Source: Sva-07 sp963741755
GTDB taxonomy: Bacteria > Actinomycetota > Acidimicrobiia > Acidimicrobiales > Ilumatobacteraceae
Direction of reading: 5' to 3'
Length of the DNA stretch: 64,000 nucleotides
NCBI GenBank assembly: GCA_963741755.1
Contig: CAVUJG010000002.1
Coordinates: 62,001-126,000 of the forward strand
Shown here: piece after piece, positions 1 through 8,508 of the stretch
How the letters are laid out: each line of letters begins with the position of its first letter
Numbering within the stretch: position 1 is the stretch's first letter
Notes under the pieces: model-generated
Told to the model about the DNA's origin: nothing
Seen by the model: only the letters and a program-made list of their open reading frames with translations
Database searches by the model: none
Program-made: the position numbers and the translations under genes

Positions 1-1202
1 ACGTGCCGTTCCGCGTCGTCGACACCGGCGGGTGGATGCCGGGTGGCGACGAGCTCGACGCCAAGGTGAGCCGTCAGGTGGAAGCCGCCGTCAAGGACGC
101 CGACGTGGTGTTGTTCGTGGTCGATGCCTCGGTCGGACTCACCGATGACGATCAGCAGATCGCGAACTGGATCCGACGGTCGAAGACTCAGGTGGTCGTC
201 GTCGCCAACAAGTCCGACAACGAGCGCCGCGAAGCCGAGATGTGGGAGTTCATGAGCTTGGGCATCGGTGAGCCGGTCCCGGTCAGTGCGCTGCACGGCC
301 GTCGTGCCGGCGACCTGCTCGACATCGTGCTCGAGCGGTTCCCCGAGCATCTTCGCCAACCGATCAACAAGCCGATCGACCCGTGGCGGCCCGAAGACGA
401 CGACGACGCCGAAGCTGCCGCCGAGGCGGAGGCCGCCGTCCCGCGCGTGGCCATTGTCGGGCGCCCGAACGTGGGCAAGAGCACGCTGTTCAACCGCTTG
501 GTCGGCGCCGACCGCTCGGTCGTCCACGACCTCGCCGGAACCACTCGCGACTCGATCGACACCATGGTCGACACCGCTGACGGGCCGATCGTGTTCATCG
601 ACACCGCCGGCATGCGCCGCAAGGGCAAGATCGACGACTCCGCCGAGTACTACTCGTTCGTTCGTGCGCTGCGTTCGATCGACGACGCCGACGTGGCGCT
701 GCTCGTGATCGACGCCACCGTCGGCGTCACCGCCCAGGATCAACGCCTGGCCGAGCGCGTCGACGCAGCGGGCTGTCCGATCGTGCTGATCCTCAACAAG
801 TGGGACCTGGTCGGCACCGAGGAACGACTCGAGATCCAGGCCGAAGTCACCCGGATGCTGGGTTTCGTCGCCGACAGTTCGGTGCTGAAGATCTCGGCGC
901 TCACCGGCAAGAACGTCGACAAGCTGCACCCGCGCTTGACCGAGGCGATCGGGCAGTACCACACCCGGGTGCCGACCCGTGACGTCAACAAGGTGATCGC
1001 TGCAGCCCAGCAACGTCAGCCGATCGGTGGCGGCGCCAAGATCCTGTATGCCGTGCAAGGTGCGATCGATCCTCCGACGTTCACGCTGTTCGTCAACCGT
1101 GACGTCCCGCAGCACTACCTGCGCTACATCGAGCGGACGATCCGCGAGGAGTTCGGTCTCGGTGCCACGGCGATCAAGATGCGCGTCCGCAAGCGCCAGT
1201 GA
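1..1202 (+). CDS. der: Ribosome-assembly GTPase Der (EngA), 5'-truncated by window edge
   Basis: Der carries two consecutive G domains and a KH-like C-terminal domain, and assists maturation of the 50S ribosomal subunit. The visible part begins inside the first G domain at the G3 motif (DTGG) and shows its NKSD motif near residue 70. The second G domain is complete, with GRPNVGKS near residue 152, DTAGM near 200 and NKWD near 266. The last 80 residues fit the KH-like domain and end in a basic tail (RVRKRQ). The reading frame is open to the left edge, so the GTG at base 3 is an internal codon and the true start lies outside the window. Identity is certain from the double GTPase arrangement. 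Confidence 0.96.
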   Translation, partial: VPFRVVDTGGWMPGGDELDAKVSRQVEAAVKDADVVLFVVDASVGLTDDDQQIANWIRRSKTQVVVVANKSDNERREAEMWEFMSLGIGEPVPVSALHGRRAGDLLDIVLERFPEHLRQPINKPIDPWRPEDDDDAEAAAEAEAAVPRVAIVGRPNVGKSTLFNRLVGADRSVVHDLAGTTRDSIDTMVDTADGPIVFIDTAGMRRKGKIDDSAEYYSFVRALRSIDDADVALLVIDATVGVTAQDQRLAERVDAAGCPIVLILNKWDLVGTEERLEIQAEVTRMLGFVADSSVLKISALTGKNVDKLHPRLTEAIGQYHTRVPTRDVNKVIAAAQQRQPIGGGAKILYAVQGAIDPPTFTLFVNRDVPQHYLRYIERTIREEFGLGATAIKMRVRKRQ

Positions 1203-1232
1203 CATCGCACCGAGTCGTTCTGAGGATGTCTG

Positions 1233-1436
1233 ATGCCGTGGTGTGAAGAGTGCGCCAAGTACTGGACGCCGAACTCGATGAACGACGACGGCACCTGCCC
1301 GAGTTGCGGGCGAGTCGTCGAGGAACCCACGCCGCCGGGCACGGCCGATGACGAGAAGACGCCGTGGCACTTCAAGCTGATGGTGGTCGCGCTCGTCGTC
1401 TACCTCGGCTGGCGTTTCGTGGAGATCGTCACCTGA
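1233..1436 (+). CDS. Small zinc-ribbon membrane protein
   Basis: This 67-residue protein has two CxxC knuckles (CEEC at 4-7 and CPSC at about 22-25) typical of a zinc ribbon. An acidic linker follows, then one hydrophobic segment at the C-terminus (about residues 49-64) that should anchor it in the membrane with the zinc ribbon in the cytoplasm. It lies 30 bases after der on the same strand and is probably cotranscribed. The start is preceded by a GAGG sequence at a usable distance. The function is not recognised; similar short zinc-ribbon plus single-helix proteins are common and mostly uncharacterised. Confidence 0.75.
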   Translation: MPWCEECAKYWTPNSMNDDGTCPSCGRVVEEPTPPGTADDEKTPWHFKLMVVALVVYLGWRFVEIVT

Positions 1437-1443
1437 CCACCCA

Positions 1444-1495
1444 CGTTTGCGCTGCAATTCGGATGACCGGGGTCATCCAAATCGTCACGCAAACG
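1444..1495 (+). terminator. Nested inverted repeat after the der / zinc-ribbon unit
   Basis: An outer pair of 8-base arms (CGTTTGCG at 1444-1451, CGCAAACG at 1488-1495) encloses a perfect inner hairpin (GGATGACC at 1461-1468 with GGTCATCC at 1471-1478). It sits between the stop of the zinc-ribbon gene and tRNA-Pro. No T tract follows, so it may be an intrinsic terminator of the GC-rich type or a regulatory structure upstream of the tRNA. Confidence 0.45.
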
Positions 1496-1544
1496 GGCAG
1501 GGAGATGCCCGAGCGGTCGATAGAGTCCACGCTCCACATGCATA

Positions 1545-1618
1545 CGGGCTGTGGCGCAGCTTGGTAGCGCACCTGTCTGGGGGACAGGGGGTCGCAGGTT
1601 CAAATCCTGTCAGCCCGA
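1545..1618 (+). tRNA. tRNA-Pro (anticodon GGG)
   Basis: The cloverleaf can be drawn directly. The acceptor stem CGGGCTG (1545-1551) pairs with CAGCCCG (1611-1617), and the discriminator is A1618. The anticodon stem is 1572-1576 with 1584-1588 around a 7-base loop whose central triplet GGG (1579-1581) reads proline CCC/CCU codons. The T-arm GCAGG-TTCAAAT-CCTGT is standard. CCA is not encoded. The gene is single and followed by its own terminator. Confidence 0.97.
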
Positions 1619-1625
1619 CGAATGC

Positions 1626-1660
1626 AACAGGGGCTTCGCCGGCAGGCGGAGCCCCTGTTT
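1626..1660 (+). terminator. Intrinsic terminator of tRNA-Pro
   Basis: A 15-bp stem (1626-1640 with 1645-1659, one G-T pair) closes a 4-base loop and ends in TTT, eight bases after the tRNA 3' end. It is a textbook rho-independent terminator. Confidence 0.9.
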
Positions 1661-1704
1661 CGCGCTTGCGATGCCGACGACTCCCGACCGCAAGCGGTTC
1701 GAAT

Positions 1705-1980
1705 TCAGCCGAACACTGTTCCGATCGCGGGCATCGCATCCTCGATCGTCAGGATCGGTCGTGTTTCCATGTCCATCCACTGTTGGTACCGCAATGCGTC
1801 GGCGTAGCTGTCCTGCAGGGAATCGACCTCGGCGATGGTGAAGCCGCCGCCACCATCGGCGAGAACGTAGTGGGCGATCTCCCCATTGCCAGGACCCAGC
1901 TCGGCGAAGACTGCGAGCAGTGCTCTCACCGAATCAGGCGACTGGTCGCCCTTGAACTTGTATCGAGTCACCACGAGCAT
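1705..1980 (-). CDS. Small alpha/beta-barrel-type hypothetical protein (DUF3303-like)
   Basis: The protein has 91 residues when started at the ATG at 1980, where a GGAG sequence lies six bases upstream; an in-frame upstream start would add 17 residues with no support. It opens with a beta strand (LVVTRYKFK) and contains a glycine-rich turn. The conserved-looking end (ADALRYQQWMDMETRPIL) resembles dimeric alpha/beta-barrel proteins of the DUF3303 type, which have no firm function. The assignment to that family is from memory of its pattern and is tentative. It stands alone, convergent with the tRNA unit. Confidence 0.6.
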   Translation of the reverse strand: MLVVTRYKFKGDQSPDSVRALLAVFAELGPGNGEIAHYVLADGGGGFTIAEVDSLQDSYADALRYQQWMDMETRPILTIEDAMPAIGTVFG

Positions 1981-2230
1981 GTCACTCTCCGTTCTGAAGC
2001 GCCGGACACCCCCATTGACGTCCGGCATCATCGACGATGACAGGACCAGGCTCGCCGGTCAACGTGCCATCCGACACCGGCAATCGAGTCATTCGGACTG
2101 GCGACCTGCGGTCGCGAAGCGTTCGTCGGCGAGCACCACGACGGTTGTCGAGCGGACCCGAGCCTCCGACTGAATCGTGTCGGGCAGCGACGGGTGGCTA
2201 GCGTCCACGACCGAACGAAGGGGGTTCACC

Positions 2231-3295
2231 GTGCACGATCACGACGCCATGCCGGGGATGCTGGCCGAGTTTCTGCGACGCCATCGGGACGATGTCGAGT
2301 TGATCGAAGTCACCGAGTACGAGCCGATGGCGGGCGGGTACAGCCGCTCGATGGCGCGAGCGAGGATCCGCTACACCAACGACGGCGTGTCGTTGGAGGA
2401 GAACGTCGTGCTTCGTGGCGATCCGCCTGCGGGTCACTCGATGATCGAGACCGATCGCGACCACGAGTGGGCGGTGCTGAAGATGCTCACTGACCTCGGT
2501 GTCATTCCGATCCCGCCGGCGCGTTACTACGACGGGACGGGCGAGCACCTCGGAACCAAGGCGATCGTGATGGACCACGTCACCGGCGGGTCGCTGCAGT
2601 CGTTGATCGAGGACATGGTCGAGTACGGCGATCATCCGACCCGCCTCGCTCGTCTGTGGGGTCTGATCCACACCGTCACACCCGATCAACTCCCTGACGC
2701 AATGCCGCATCCCGAGAGCTGGGATGCCCGGATCGACGAGCTGATCGCCACCTGGCGTCACTACGAGTCGGCGAGCGTCAACAGCAATCCGACGTGGCGC
2801 TACATCGCTGCGTGGCTCGAAGCCAACAAGCCGCCGCCGCTTCCGCTCCGCCTGACGCATGGCGACCCGCAGGCGCCGAACGTGATGATCGACCACGACG
2901 ACAACTACCTCGTCGTCGACTGGGAGTTCGCTGCCATCGGCGACCCGCGAGAAGACCTCGGCTGGTACAACATCTACTCGACTGCGGCGGGCCCCAATCT
3001 CTACGAAGTCGACCCGGAGGCCTTCCTGGCCGCGTACCGCGAGGTCACTGGCTTCGGCGAGGCCGAGGTCAACCAGCTCACGGTGGGGTACTTCACCGTG
3101 CTGTCGTCGATCAAGATCCTCGGCACGATCTGCTCGCAGCTCGACAAGTTCGCACTCGGCGAGAACTCCGGTGCGATGACCGCATTGCAGATCGGATCGA
3201 TCTCGTTCGGTCACGACAACTTCATCAACGCCATCTCCGGGATGCAGGCAGCATTCGACGCGATGGCCGCCGCCGCCGAAGGAGCGTCGTCATGA
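2231..3295 (+). CDS. Phosphotransferase family protein (APH/ChoK fold)
   Basis: This 354-residue protein has the aminoglycoside/choline kinase-like fold. The Brenner catalytic motif reads HGDPQAPNVM near residue 210 and the magnesium-binding DWEFA near residue 230. In actinobacteria this subgroup is often found with acyl-CoA dehydrogenases and acts on unknown small alcohols. The chosen start is GTG 2231, six bases after a strong AAGGGGG ribosome site; an in-frame ATG at 2177 lacks one. The stop overlaps the next start (ATGA), so the two genes are translationally coupled. The substrate cannot be told from sequence. Confidence 0.88.
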   Translation: MHDHDAMPGMLAEFLRRHRDDVELIEVTEYEPMAGGYSRSMARARIRYTNDGVSLEENVVLRGDPPAGHSMIETDRDHEWAVLKMLTDLGVIPIPPARYYDGTGEHLGTKAIVMDHVTGGSLQSLIEDMVEYGDHPTRLARLWGLIHTVTPDQLPDAMPHPESWDARIDELIATWRHYESASVNSNPTWRYIAAWLEANKPPPLPLRLTHGDPQAPNVMIDHDDNYLVVDWEFAAIGDPREDLGWYNIYSTAAGPNLYEVDPEAFLAAYREVTGFGEAEVNQLTVGYFTVLSSIKILGTICSQLDKFALGENSGAMTALQIGSISFGHDNFINAISGMQAAFDAMAAAAEGASS

Positions 3296-3759
3296 TCGTC
3301 CGCCCCACCACCGCACAACTCCTGCGCGACGTCCGTCACGAACTCACCGACGTGGTCGGCCCTGAGGTCCACACCGCAACGGCAAAGGTCGCCCTGGAAC
3401 AGATCGACATCATCCTCGAACAGTGCGCCGTTCGTTCCGGCTCGGAGATCGCCTGGATGGTCGAGGAGATCGACGAGATCGAGGCGTACGCCGCCGACGT
3501 CGCTGACGCCACCGGCGACCAGGCGACGATCGCAGCGCTGGAAGCCGGCCGAACGGGGCGCAGTGGATCGCTCGAACTCGACGATCTCGCCGGCGACTAC
3601 AACCTGATGTCCGAAGCGCTCTCGTGCGCGATCGAAGCCTGCATGGCCGACCCCGCACAGCGGCCGTTGCGCGAGCGGGGCATCGAGATCCTCCGACTGC
3701 GTCGCGCCGAACGCGAGACCGTCGTGCGCGCCAACTGGCGCCTCGTCGGCCGCGGCTGA
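3292..3759 (+). CDS. Helical hypothetical protein coupled to the phosphotransferase
   Basis: The 155-residue product is predicted mostly helical, with no signal peptide, membrane segment or cysteine cluster. Its start overlaps the stop of the phosphotransferase by four bases, indicating a shared transcript and probably a shared pathway. Acidic residues cluster in the middle (WMVEEIDEIEAYAADVADA) and arginines near the C-terminus. I recognise no family. The longer upstream extension of this frame runs through the phosphotransferase gene and is a shadow. Confidence 0.75.
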   Translation: MIVRPTTAQLLRDVRHELTDVVGPEVHTATAKVALEQIDIILEQCAVRSGSEIAWMVEEIDEIEAYAADVADATGDQATIAALEAGRTGRSGSLELDDLAGDYNLMSEALSCAIEACMADPAQRPLRERGIEILRLRRAERETVVRANWRLVGRG

Positions 3760-3808
3760 GCCGCGGTCACGCAGTCGGACCACCCGACGCAATTCTGCGC
3801 ACCACCAG

Positions 3809-4480
3809 TCAAGAAGTCGGCGTGGTGCGTGGCGTCTCGGCGGGCAGCCCGTGGAGGTGGGCCGAGTCGTTGTAACGCTTGAGTCGCCATTCGCCAGACG
3901 GCGCCGAGGTGAACTCGGTGAGCGACGTGTTGAGCGTGTGGAGTTCGAAGCTGCCGGTCGACGCGGTCCGCAGCAGGTGGCGGAATGTGGCGTCGATGAC
4001 GCCGCCGTGGCACGCGATCACGATCGAGCGGCCCCGGTGTGTCTCGACGGTTGCCGCCAGCGCCGCTCCGACCCTGGCGTGGAACGCCGCGATCGTCTCG
4101 CCGCCCGGAAAGACCTCGACGTCCGGGTCGCTCCAGTCGGGCGCTCCGAAGCGCTCGACGTAGCTCTCGAAGGTCATCCCGTCGATCTCGGGCCCGGGGT
4201 CGTGCTCGCCGAACCCGGGATCGATTTCGATGGTCGGGGCGCCGAATGCGGGTGCGATTGCCTCTGCGGTCTCGAGTGCTCGCAGGAAGTTGCTGGCGAT
4301 CAGCACATCGGCGGCCAGCTCACCCGTCGTCGCCAGGCGGTCCCGGAGGCGATCGGCCTGACGTCGACCGAGGTCGGAGAGACCGCTGCACGTGCGGTAG
4401 CCGCCGATGACGCGGTTGACGGTGACGTTGGACTCGCCGTGGCGGACCAGGACGAGTGTGGTGGGTGTCGGCGCCGTCAT
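3809..4480 (-). CDS. Histidine phosphatase family protein (phosphoglycerate mutase-like)
   Basis: The 223-residue protein carries the catalytic LVRHGES motif at residues 11-17 and the second-histidine motif ACHGGVI near 160. Between them lies the acidic general-acid region (GFGEHDPG), as in cofactor-dependent phosphoglycerate mutase-like phosphatases. Substrates in this family range from sugar phosphates to nucleotides and cannot be assigned here. It overlaps the stop of queF by four bases and is downstream of it in the same operon. Confidence 0.88.
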   Translation of the reverse strand: MTAPTPTTLVLVRHGESNVTVNRVIGGYRTCSGLSDLGRRQADRLRDRLATTGELAADVLIASNFLRALETAEAIAPAFGAPTIEIDPGFGEHDPGPEIDGMTFESYVERFGAPDWSDPDVEVFPGGETIAAFHARVGAALAATVETHRGRSIVIACHGGVIDATFRHLLRTASTGSFELHTLNTSLTEFTSAPSGEWRLKRYNDSAHLHGLPAETPRTTPTS

Positions 4481-4869
4481 GCTCGGCTCCGTTCAGCGGT
4501 CGCTCGGACTTCGATCCCGCCGCGCGGGCGCTGCGTGAGAACCACGCTGACGTGGTGCGGCACGACGGTGCACATCACCTCGTCGGCGATCTCGGCGGCG
4601 AGCGCCTCGACGAACACGGCTCGGTCGCGAAAACCCCACAAGTACAGCTTCAGGCTCTTCGACTCGATGCACCATCGATCGGGTCGGTACACGATCTCGA
4701 GTGTCGCCAGATCGGGCTGCTGGGTGACGGGGCACACCGACGTCAGCTCGTCCGTGGTCATCCGCACAGTCGTCACGTGGTCCGGGGCGGGAAACACCTC
4801 GACGTGCTCGATGGCGTGGCGCACGTCGTGGCCGAGGACAGTGAGCGCAGGGGCCTGGTCGTTCGACAT
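4477..4869 (-). CDS. queF: NADPH-dependent 7-cyano-7-deazaguanine reductase QueF
   Basis: QueF reduces preQ0 to preQ1 in queuosine synthesis. The 130-residue length matches the short YkvM-type enzyme. The catalytic cysteine lies in TSVCPVTQQPD (near residue 41), and the family motif ESKSLKLYLWGFRDR follows near residues 64-78. The start is ATG 4869, with a -10-like TACCCT (4877-4882, minus strand) seven bases ahead, suggesting a leaderless message. The same frame is open far upstream only because the preceding lipoprotein gene is frameshifted; the two are separate genes. No queC, queD or queE is nearby. Confidence 0.92.
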   Translation of the reverse strand: MSNDQAPALTVLGHDVRHAIEHVEVFPAPDHVTTVRMTTDELTSVCPVTQQPDLATLEIVYRPDRWCIESKSLKLYLWGFRDRAVFVEALAAEIADEVMCTVVPHHVSVVLTQRPRGGIEVRATAERSRA

Positions 4870-4901
4870 CGGTCGCAGGGTACCGCCCGACCGGCGCGCC
4901 G

Positions 4902-6018
4902 TCAGGGGCGCAGTTCGAACAGGAGCGGGTTGACGCCTTCGCTCACCGTGATGAGGGTGGAGTCGCGAAAAGCAACGGCCTCGCCCTGGCCTTCGGGAGC
5001 CACTCGCGCCTGGCACGGATCCGATGCCAGCGACTCGGCAACGCTGGTTCCGGCCCGCCGTGGCCACACCCATGCGGTCTCGTAGGTGCGCAGCTGCGAT
5101 CAGTGCGCCGTCGGGGGAGACGTCGCCGCCGGTCGGGAGCCCGCCGAGCCCCAACCGTGAGATCGGGTGGGGAGGATCGGCCACCGTTCGTGTTTCGAGC
5201 AGTGGCGCGTCGAGCGTCCCGACGAGCGCCAGCTCCACGGATTCGTCGCCCCTGACGTCGAGCGGCCCCTCGAACACGAACGACGGCGCGGTGGGACCGA
5301 GCTCGGCGGGAATGCCGTCGACGCGTCGCTGCTCTTTCGTGATGATCACGACGCTCCGATTGATGTCGTCGACCAGGACGACCTCCGCGTTGTGGGCCTG
5401 GTCCGGGTAGGTGTACTCCAACACCTCGACATCGGCGATCGGGGCGATCACCGCCGGGTCAGGCTCGGCGAAGCGGTACATACGGATCGACGGGCGGCTG
5501 GCGCCGTTGTCGCCGATGTCACCCAACAGGATCTCATCGCCCTCCGAGCCCGAGATCATCGCCATGTCTTCGACATCGACCACGCCGTCGAGCATGAGGG
5601 GATGAAAACCGAGGTCGGCGCCGTCGTCACCCAGTGCAAACAGCCCTGGGCGTTCGCTGCCGTCGTTGTGCGCCCAGATCACGCCACGGTGGCGGCGGCT
5701 GGCGACGAGCCCGGACGCTTCATCGAGCGTTGGGTCAGCGACCTGGCCGAGCTCGAACGTCGTCTCGTTCGCACACAGCGCCAGTGCGGTCCCTTCCGGT
5801 GCGCTGGTCGTGGTCGGTGCAATGGTCGTGGTGGGTGCGATGGTCGTGGTCGGCGCAACGGTCGTGGTCGGCGCACGGGTGGTCGTCGGGGCAACGGTGG
5901 TCGTCGCAGCCGATGCCACGCTGTTCGCCGTGTCGACACTGGCGTCCTCGGCCGTCGAGCACGCGGCCATGGTCGTCACGACGACCGAGGCGACGAGCAG
6001 GTCGAGGCTCCGACGCAT
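4902..6018 (-). pseudogene. Secreted lipoprotein with Thr/Pro linker, one frameshift near 5093
   Basis: The product has a lipoprotein signal (hydrophobic stretch ending TMAAC, then the lipidated Cys), followed by a linker of repeated TTTxAP units and a globular domain of about 270 residues. The reading frame breaks near base 5093. Removing one base at GCAGCTGCGC (minus strand) restores the frame through RTYETAWVW to EGVNPLLFELRP and a stop at 4902. The total length is 3n+1, as expected for one inserted base. The globular part looks like a beta-propeller-like extracellular protein, but I cannot name it. Start 6018 is chosen because a TACGAT -10-like box ends six bases upstream. A sequencing insertion is as likely as true decay. 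Confidence 0.75.
5805..5906 (-). repeat. Tandem 18-bp repeats encoding a TTTxAP linker
   Basis: About five imperfect copies of an 18-base unit encode threonine-proline repeats (TTTVAP, TTTRAP, TTTIAP) directly after the lipoprotein signal. This is a flexible wall-spanning linker; the copy number is likely to vary between strains. Confidence 0.85.
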
Positions 6019-6054
6019 CATCTGATCGTAGGCAGCTCGTTGTGGCGTCGGTCG

Positions 6055-6787
6055 TCAGAATCCGCAGATGTCGAAGTTGTTGAACAGCGGCGACATGCCG
6101 GCCAGCTCGGCGTTGTCGCGGAACTCGACGAGGCCCGGTTGCGTCTCGATCCAGTCGAGTCGCTCTGCCTGGCCGTCGGTTGCCGGCTCGACAGCGAACA
6201 CGAACCCACTGAACGCCTCGGCGAAGTCCTCCTCCGGGTTCGTGGCGGCATACGGACCGAAGAAGCCGTCGTCGTCGGCACATCGGGCGTCGGCGTCGTC
6301 GACGGACTCCTCGGCTGGATCGATGCCGGCGAGCACTTCGGGGTCCCAGAACTCGACGATCCAGGCGGCCATCAGCGAATCGTCGAGGTAGCAGCCCTCG
6401 CCGTTGAAGTAGGTGACGCAGTTGTCGATCGCCTCGTCGCTGCGATCGAGTTGGTCGGCGGTGGCGGTGAACATGTGGGAGAACTCGTGTGCGATCGTGA
6501 CCAGCAACTCGTCAGGGTCGGCCGCTCGCCAACGACTCCCATGCATCGACGACGATCGGGTCGGCGTCACCGAAGCACAGCGCCCCCAGCTCGCCGTCAT
6601 CGACACGGTACGCCGACGTGAAGACGTACTCCTCGTCACCGTCGTTGAGTGCCGTCTCGGAGCAATCGACGCCCGTCAGTTCCGCGGCGGCACCGTCGAC
6701 TGTGTCGCCCGACGCGTCATCGATCGTCTCGCAGGCGACCCCGGCAAGTACGAGCGCGGCGATCAGGGTCAAGCGGAGAAAGCGCAC
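6055..6787 (-). pseudogene. Putative zinc metalloprotease lipoprotein, one frameshift near 6521
   Basis: The first frame gives a lipoprotein signal (LIAALVLAGVAC) and a short secreted domain ending DAWESLASG. The second frame continues ADPDELLVTIAHEFSHMF and runs to the stop at 6055. One extra base in CGGCC near 6521 explains the break, since deleting it gives a continuous chain, and the length is 3n+1. HEFSH matches the HExxH zinc motif, and an acidic DFAEAF downstream could supply the third ligand. Four cysteines suggest disulfides outside the cell. The GTG at 6787 is the best start. It follows the other lipoprotein closely on the same strand. The protease role is inferred from the motif only. 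Confidence 0.68.
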
Positions 6788-6847
6788 CGCTCGATGATGG
6801 CACGCAGGCTCGTGATCACCTGAGTGGCCCGTTTGCGGCACCGGTGG

Positions 6848-7348
6848 TCAGATCGAGCAGGCCGTTGCGGAGCGAAGTCGGGCCCGCACCGCCCACGCGA
6901 GCAGCACGATCGACGCAACCGCCAACGCCGGTTGGATCGGCTCGAACCACTGGCGTGCGCCGGTGGTTCCGAGCGCCACGATGACCAGCTTGTTGCAGAC
7001 CGGGCATCCGACGGCGAAGAACGACAGCAGACCGGCGATGCCGCCGCGCCGAGTCGGAGTGTCCATGTCGTCGAGCGTTGTCGGTGCCGCGGATCGGTCG
7101 CTGACGTATGTCGCCGCGAGGAGTCCGCCGAGTACGGCGGTGACGGCCAGGGTCGGATACGACCACCACGTGACGGGAACCGGCCGACCGAACACCGGGT
7201 TGGGGATCACGTCGGTCGGCAGTCCAATCGCCAGGGCGACGAGCATGGCGGCACCAGTGGCCACGAGCAGGTGGCGTGGCGACCACGACCGGATGGTGTC
7301 GAACGCGCTGGATCGCTCTGCGGAGGCCAGCTCGTCGACGTCGATCAC
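6848..7348 (-). CDS. Integral membrane protein with a GCPVCNK motif
   Basis: The 166-residue protein has about four hydrophobic helices (near residues 28-43, 65-82, 105-125 and 138-155). The third contains FFAVGCPVCNKLVIVALG. A CxxC inside a membrane helix suggests metal binding or thiol redox work, but I know of no named family that fits. The start is GTG 7348, six bases after TAGGGT (7355-7360, minus strand), consistent with a leaderless message. It stands upstream of the metalloprotease lipoprotein on the same strand. Confidence 0.72.
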   Translation of the reverse strand: MIDVDELASAERSSAFDTIRSWSPRHLLVATGAAMLVALAIGLPTDVIPNPVFGRPVPVTWWSYPTLAVTAVLGGLLAATYVSDRSAAPTTLDDMDTPTRRGGIAGLLSFFAVGCPVCNKLVIVALGTTGARQWFEPIQPALAVASIVLLAWAVRARLRSATACSI

Positions 7349-7388
7349 ACAGATACCCTAGTGGGTACCAAGATCGATGTGAACCCGG

Positions 7389-8478
7389 TCAGTCAGCTCC
7401 CTGCAGGGCGGCCGCAGCAGCGCTGACGACGTCGTCGAACCGGGCCGACACGGCATCGAACCAGGCCGGATCGTCGTCGGCGAACGCTGCACGTACCTGG
7501 GCTCGCACCGCTGGAGCATCAGGGCCGCGAGCATCGCCGTGAGCGTGGAGCACCGCATCGGCGCGCAACGCCTGCAGCACGCTGACGACGTCGACCGTGC
7601 CGAATTCGAGGGCGACGGCGGTGATCTCCACGTGGGGGAGGAGCTCGTCGAGCGCCCCGAGCCAGTCGCCGCTCAGCGGTGCCGACACGCTCTCGCCGTC
7701 GACCATCGACCGCACCTCGCCCCACCAATCCGTTCCGCGGCGGTAGCCGGCGTCGTTGGCGCCCTCATGGGAGATCAACTCGCCGTGGCCCCACGGTCCG
7801 AGGCCGGTGTGCAGGTCGACGAGGCCCATTCTCGTTGCCGATCCGACGAGCTCGGCAAGGTGCTCGGCGAGCCATCGATGAGACCACACCGGACCCGTGC
7901 CGCCGTAGAACACGCCGGTGGGATGCGTGTACTGCCCGCCGCTCACCACCTCCTGAAGACGGGGAAAGCCGACCTCCTCGGCGTAGGCGAGCAGCTGCAA
8001 GGTCGTCGACTCCTGGGTGCCGTCGTCCCAATCCTCCGGCACGAGCAGCTGCGCCAGTGCCCCGTAGTCCTCGTTCGCAGGGGGAGGTTGCGACCAGTCG
8101 ACGAAGTTGCGGTTGAGGTCGACGTTGTCCTCGTTGACGCGCCGGACCCAGGCGAACCCGTACGGATTGAGCGCATGGACCAGTCACGACGCGCACGCCG
8201 GTCGGGCGCTGCGCCGCATGCTGCTGGAACCACTCGTACTGCAACGCCGAACCGGTGAAGCCCTCGACTCCGTGTGTCCCCGAGACGATGAGCAACACCG
8301 ACTCGGCATCGTGCGGGCCGATCGAGGCGACGTCGATCGCGAGGTCGTCGTCGTCGATCCCGCGCAGGGGATGCGGATGCGAGGTGACCTCGGCGCCGGC
8401 GTCGTGCGCCGAGTCGAGGAATCGCTGTCGGGATGCTGCGTAGGTGTCGGTCAGTCCACGTGCCACCTGGCAGAGCAT
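7389..8478 (-). pseudogene. M14-like DUF2817 peptidase family protein, one frameshift at 8184
   Basis: The N-terminal part (to VLLIVSGTHGVEGFTGSALQ) and the C-terminal part (HALNPYGFAWVRRVNEDNVDLNRNF onward, to the stop at 7389) lie in different frames. Removing the extra T at 8184 joins them as GVRVVLVHALNPYG, the expected family sequence, and the overall length is 3n+1. SGTHGVEG and NEDNVDLNRNF match the zinc-carboxypeptidase-like motifs of DUF2817 proteins, and VDLHTGLG supplies a further conserved histidine. The physiological substrate is unknown. It is divergent from the amidohydrolase gene, with about 30 bases between the starts. Confidence 0.8.
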
Positions 8479-8508
8479 GGCATGACCCGCACGAACTATC
8501 GTGCCCGC

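Noticed and set aside
4477..6021. A 514-residue fusion of a lipoprotein with QueF
   Set aside because: The linker is arginine-rich nonsense, the true lipoprotein C-terminus is present one base out of frame, and QueF has its own start with a -10-like box.
5167..6621. 484-codon plus-strand frame over the two lipoprotein genes
   Set aside because: It has no start context and Arg/Gly-rich shadow composition, and both opposite-strand genes have signal peptides and motifs.
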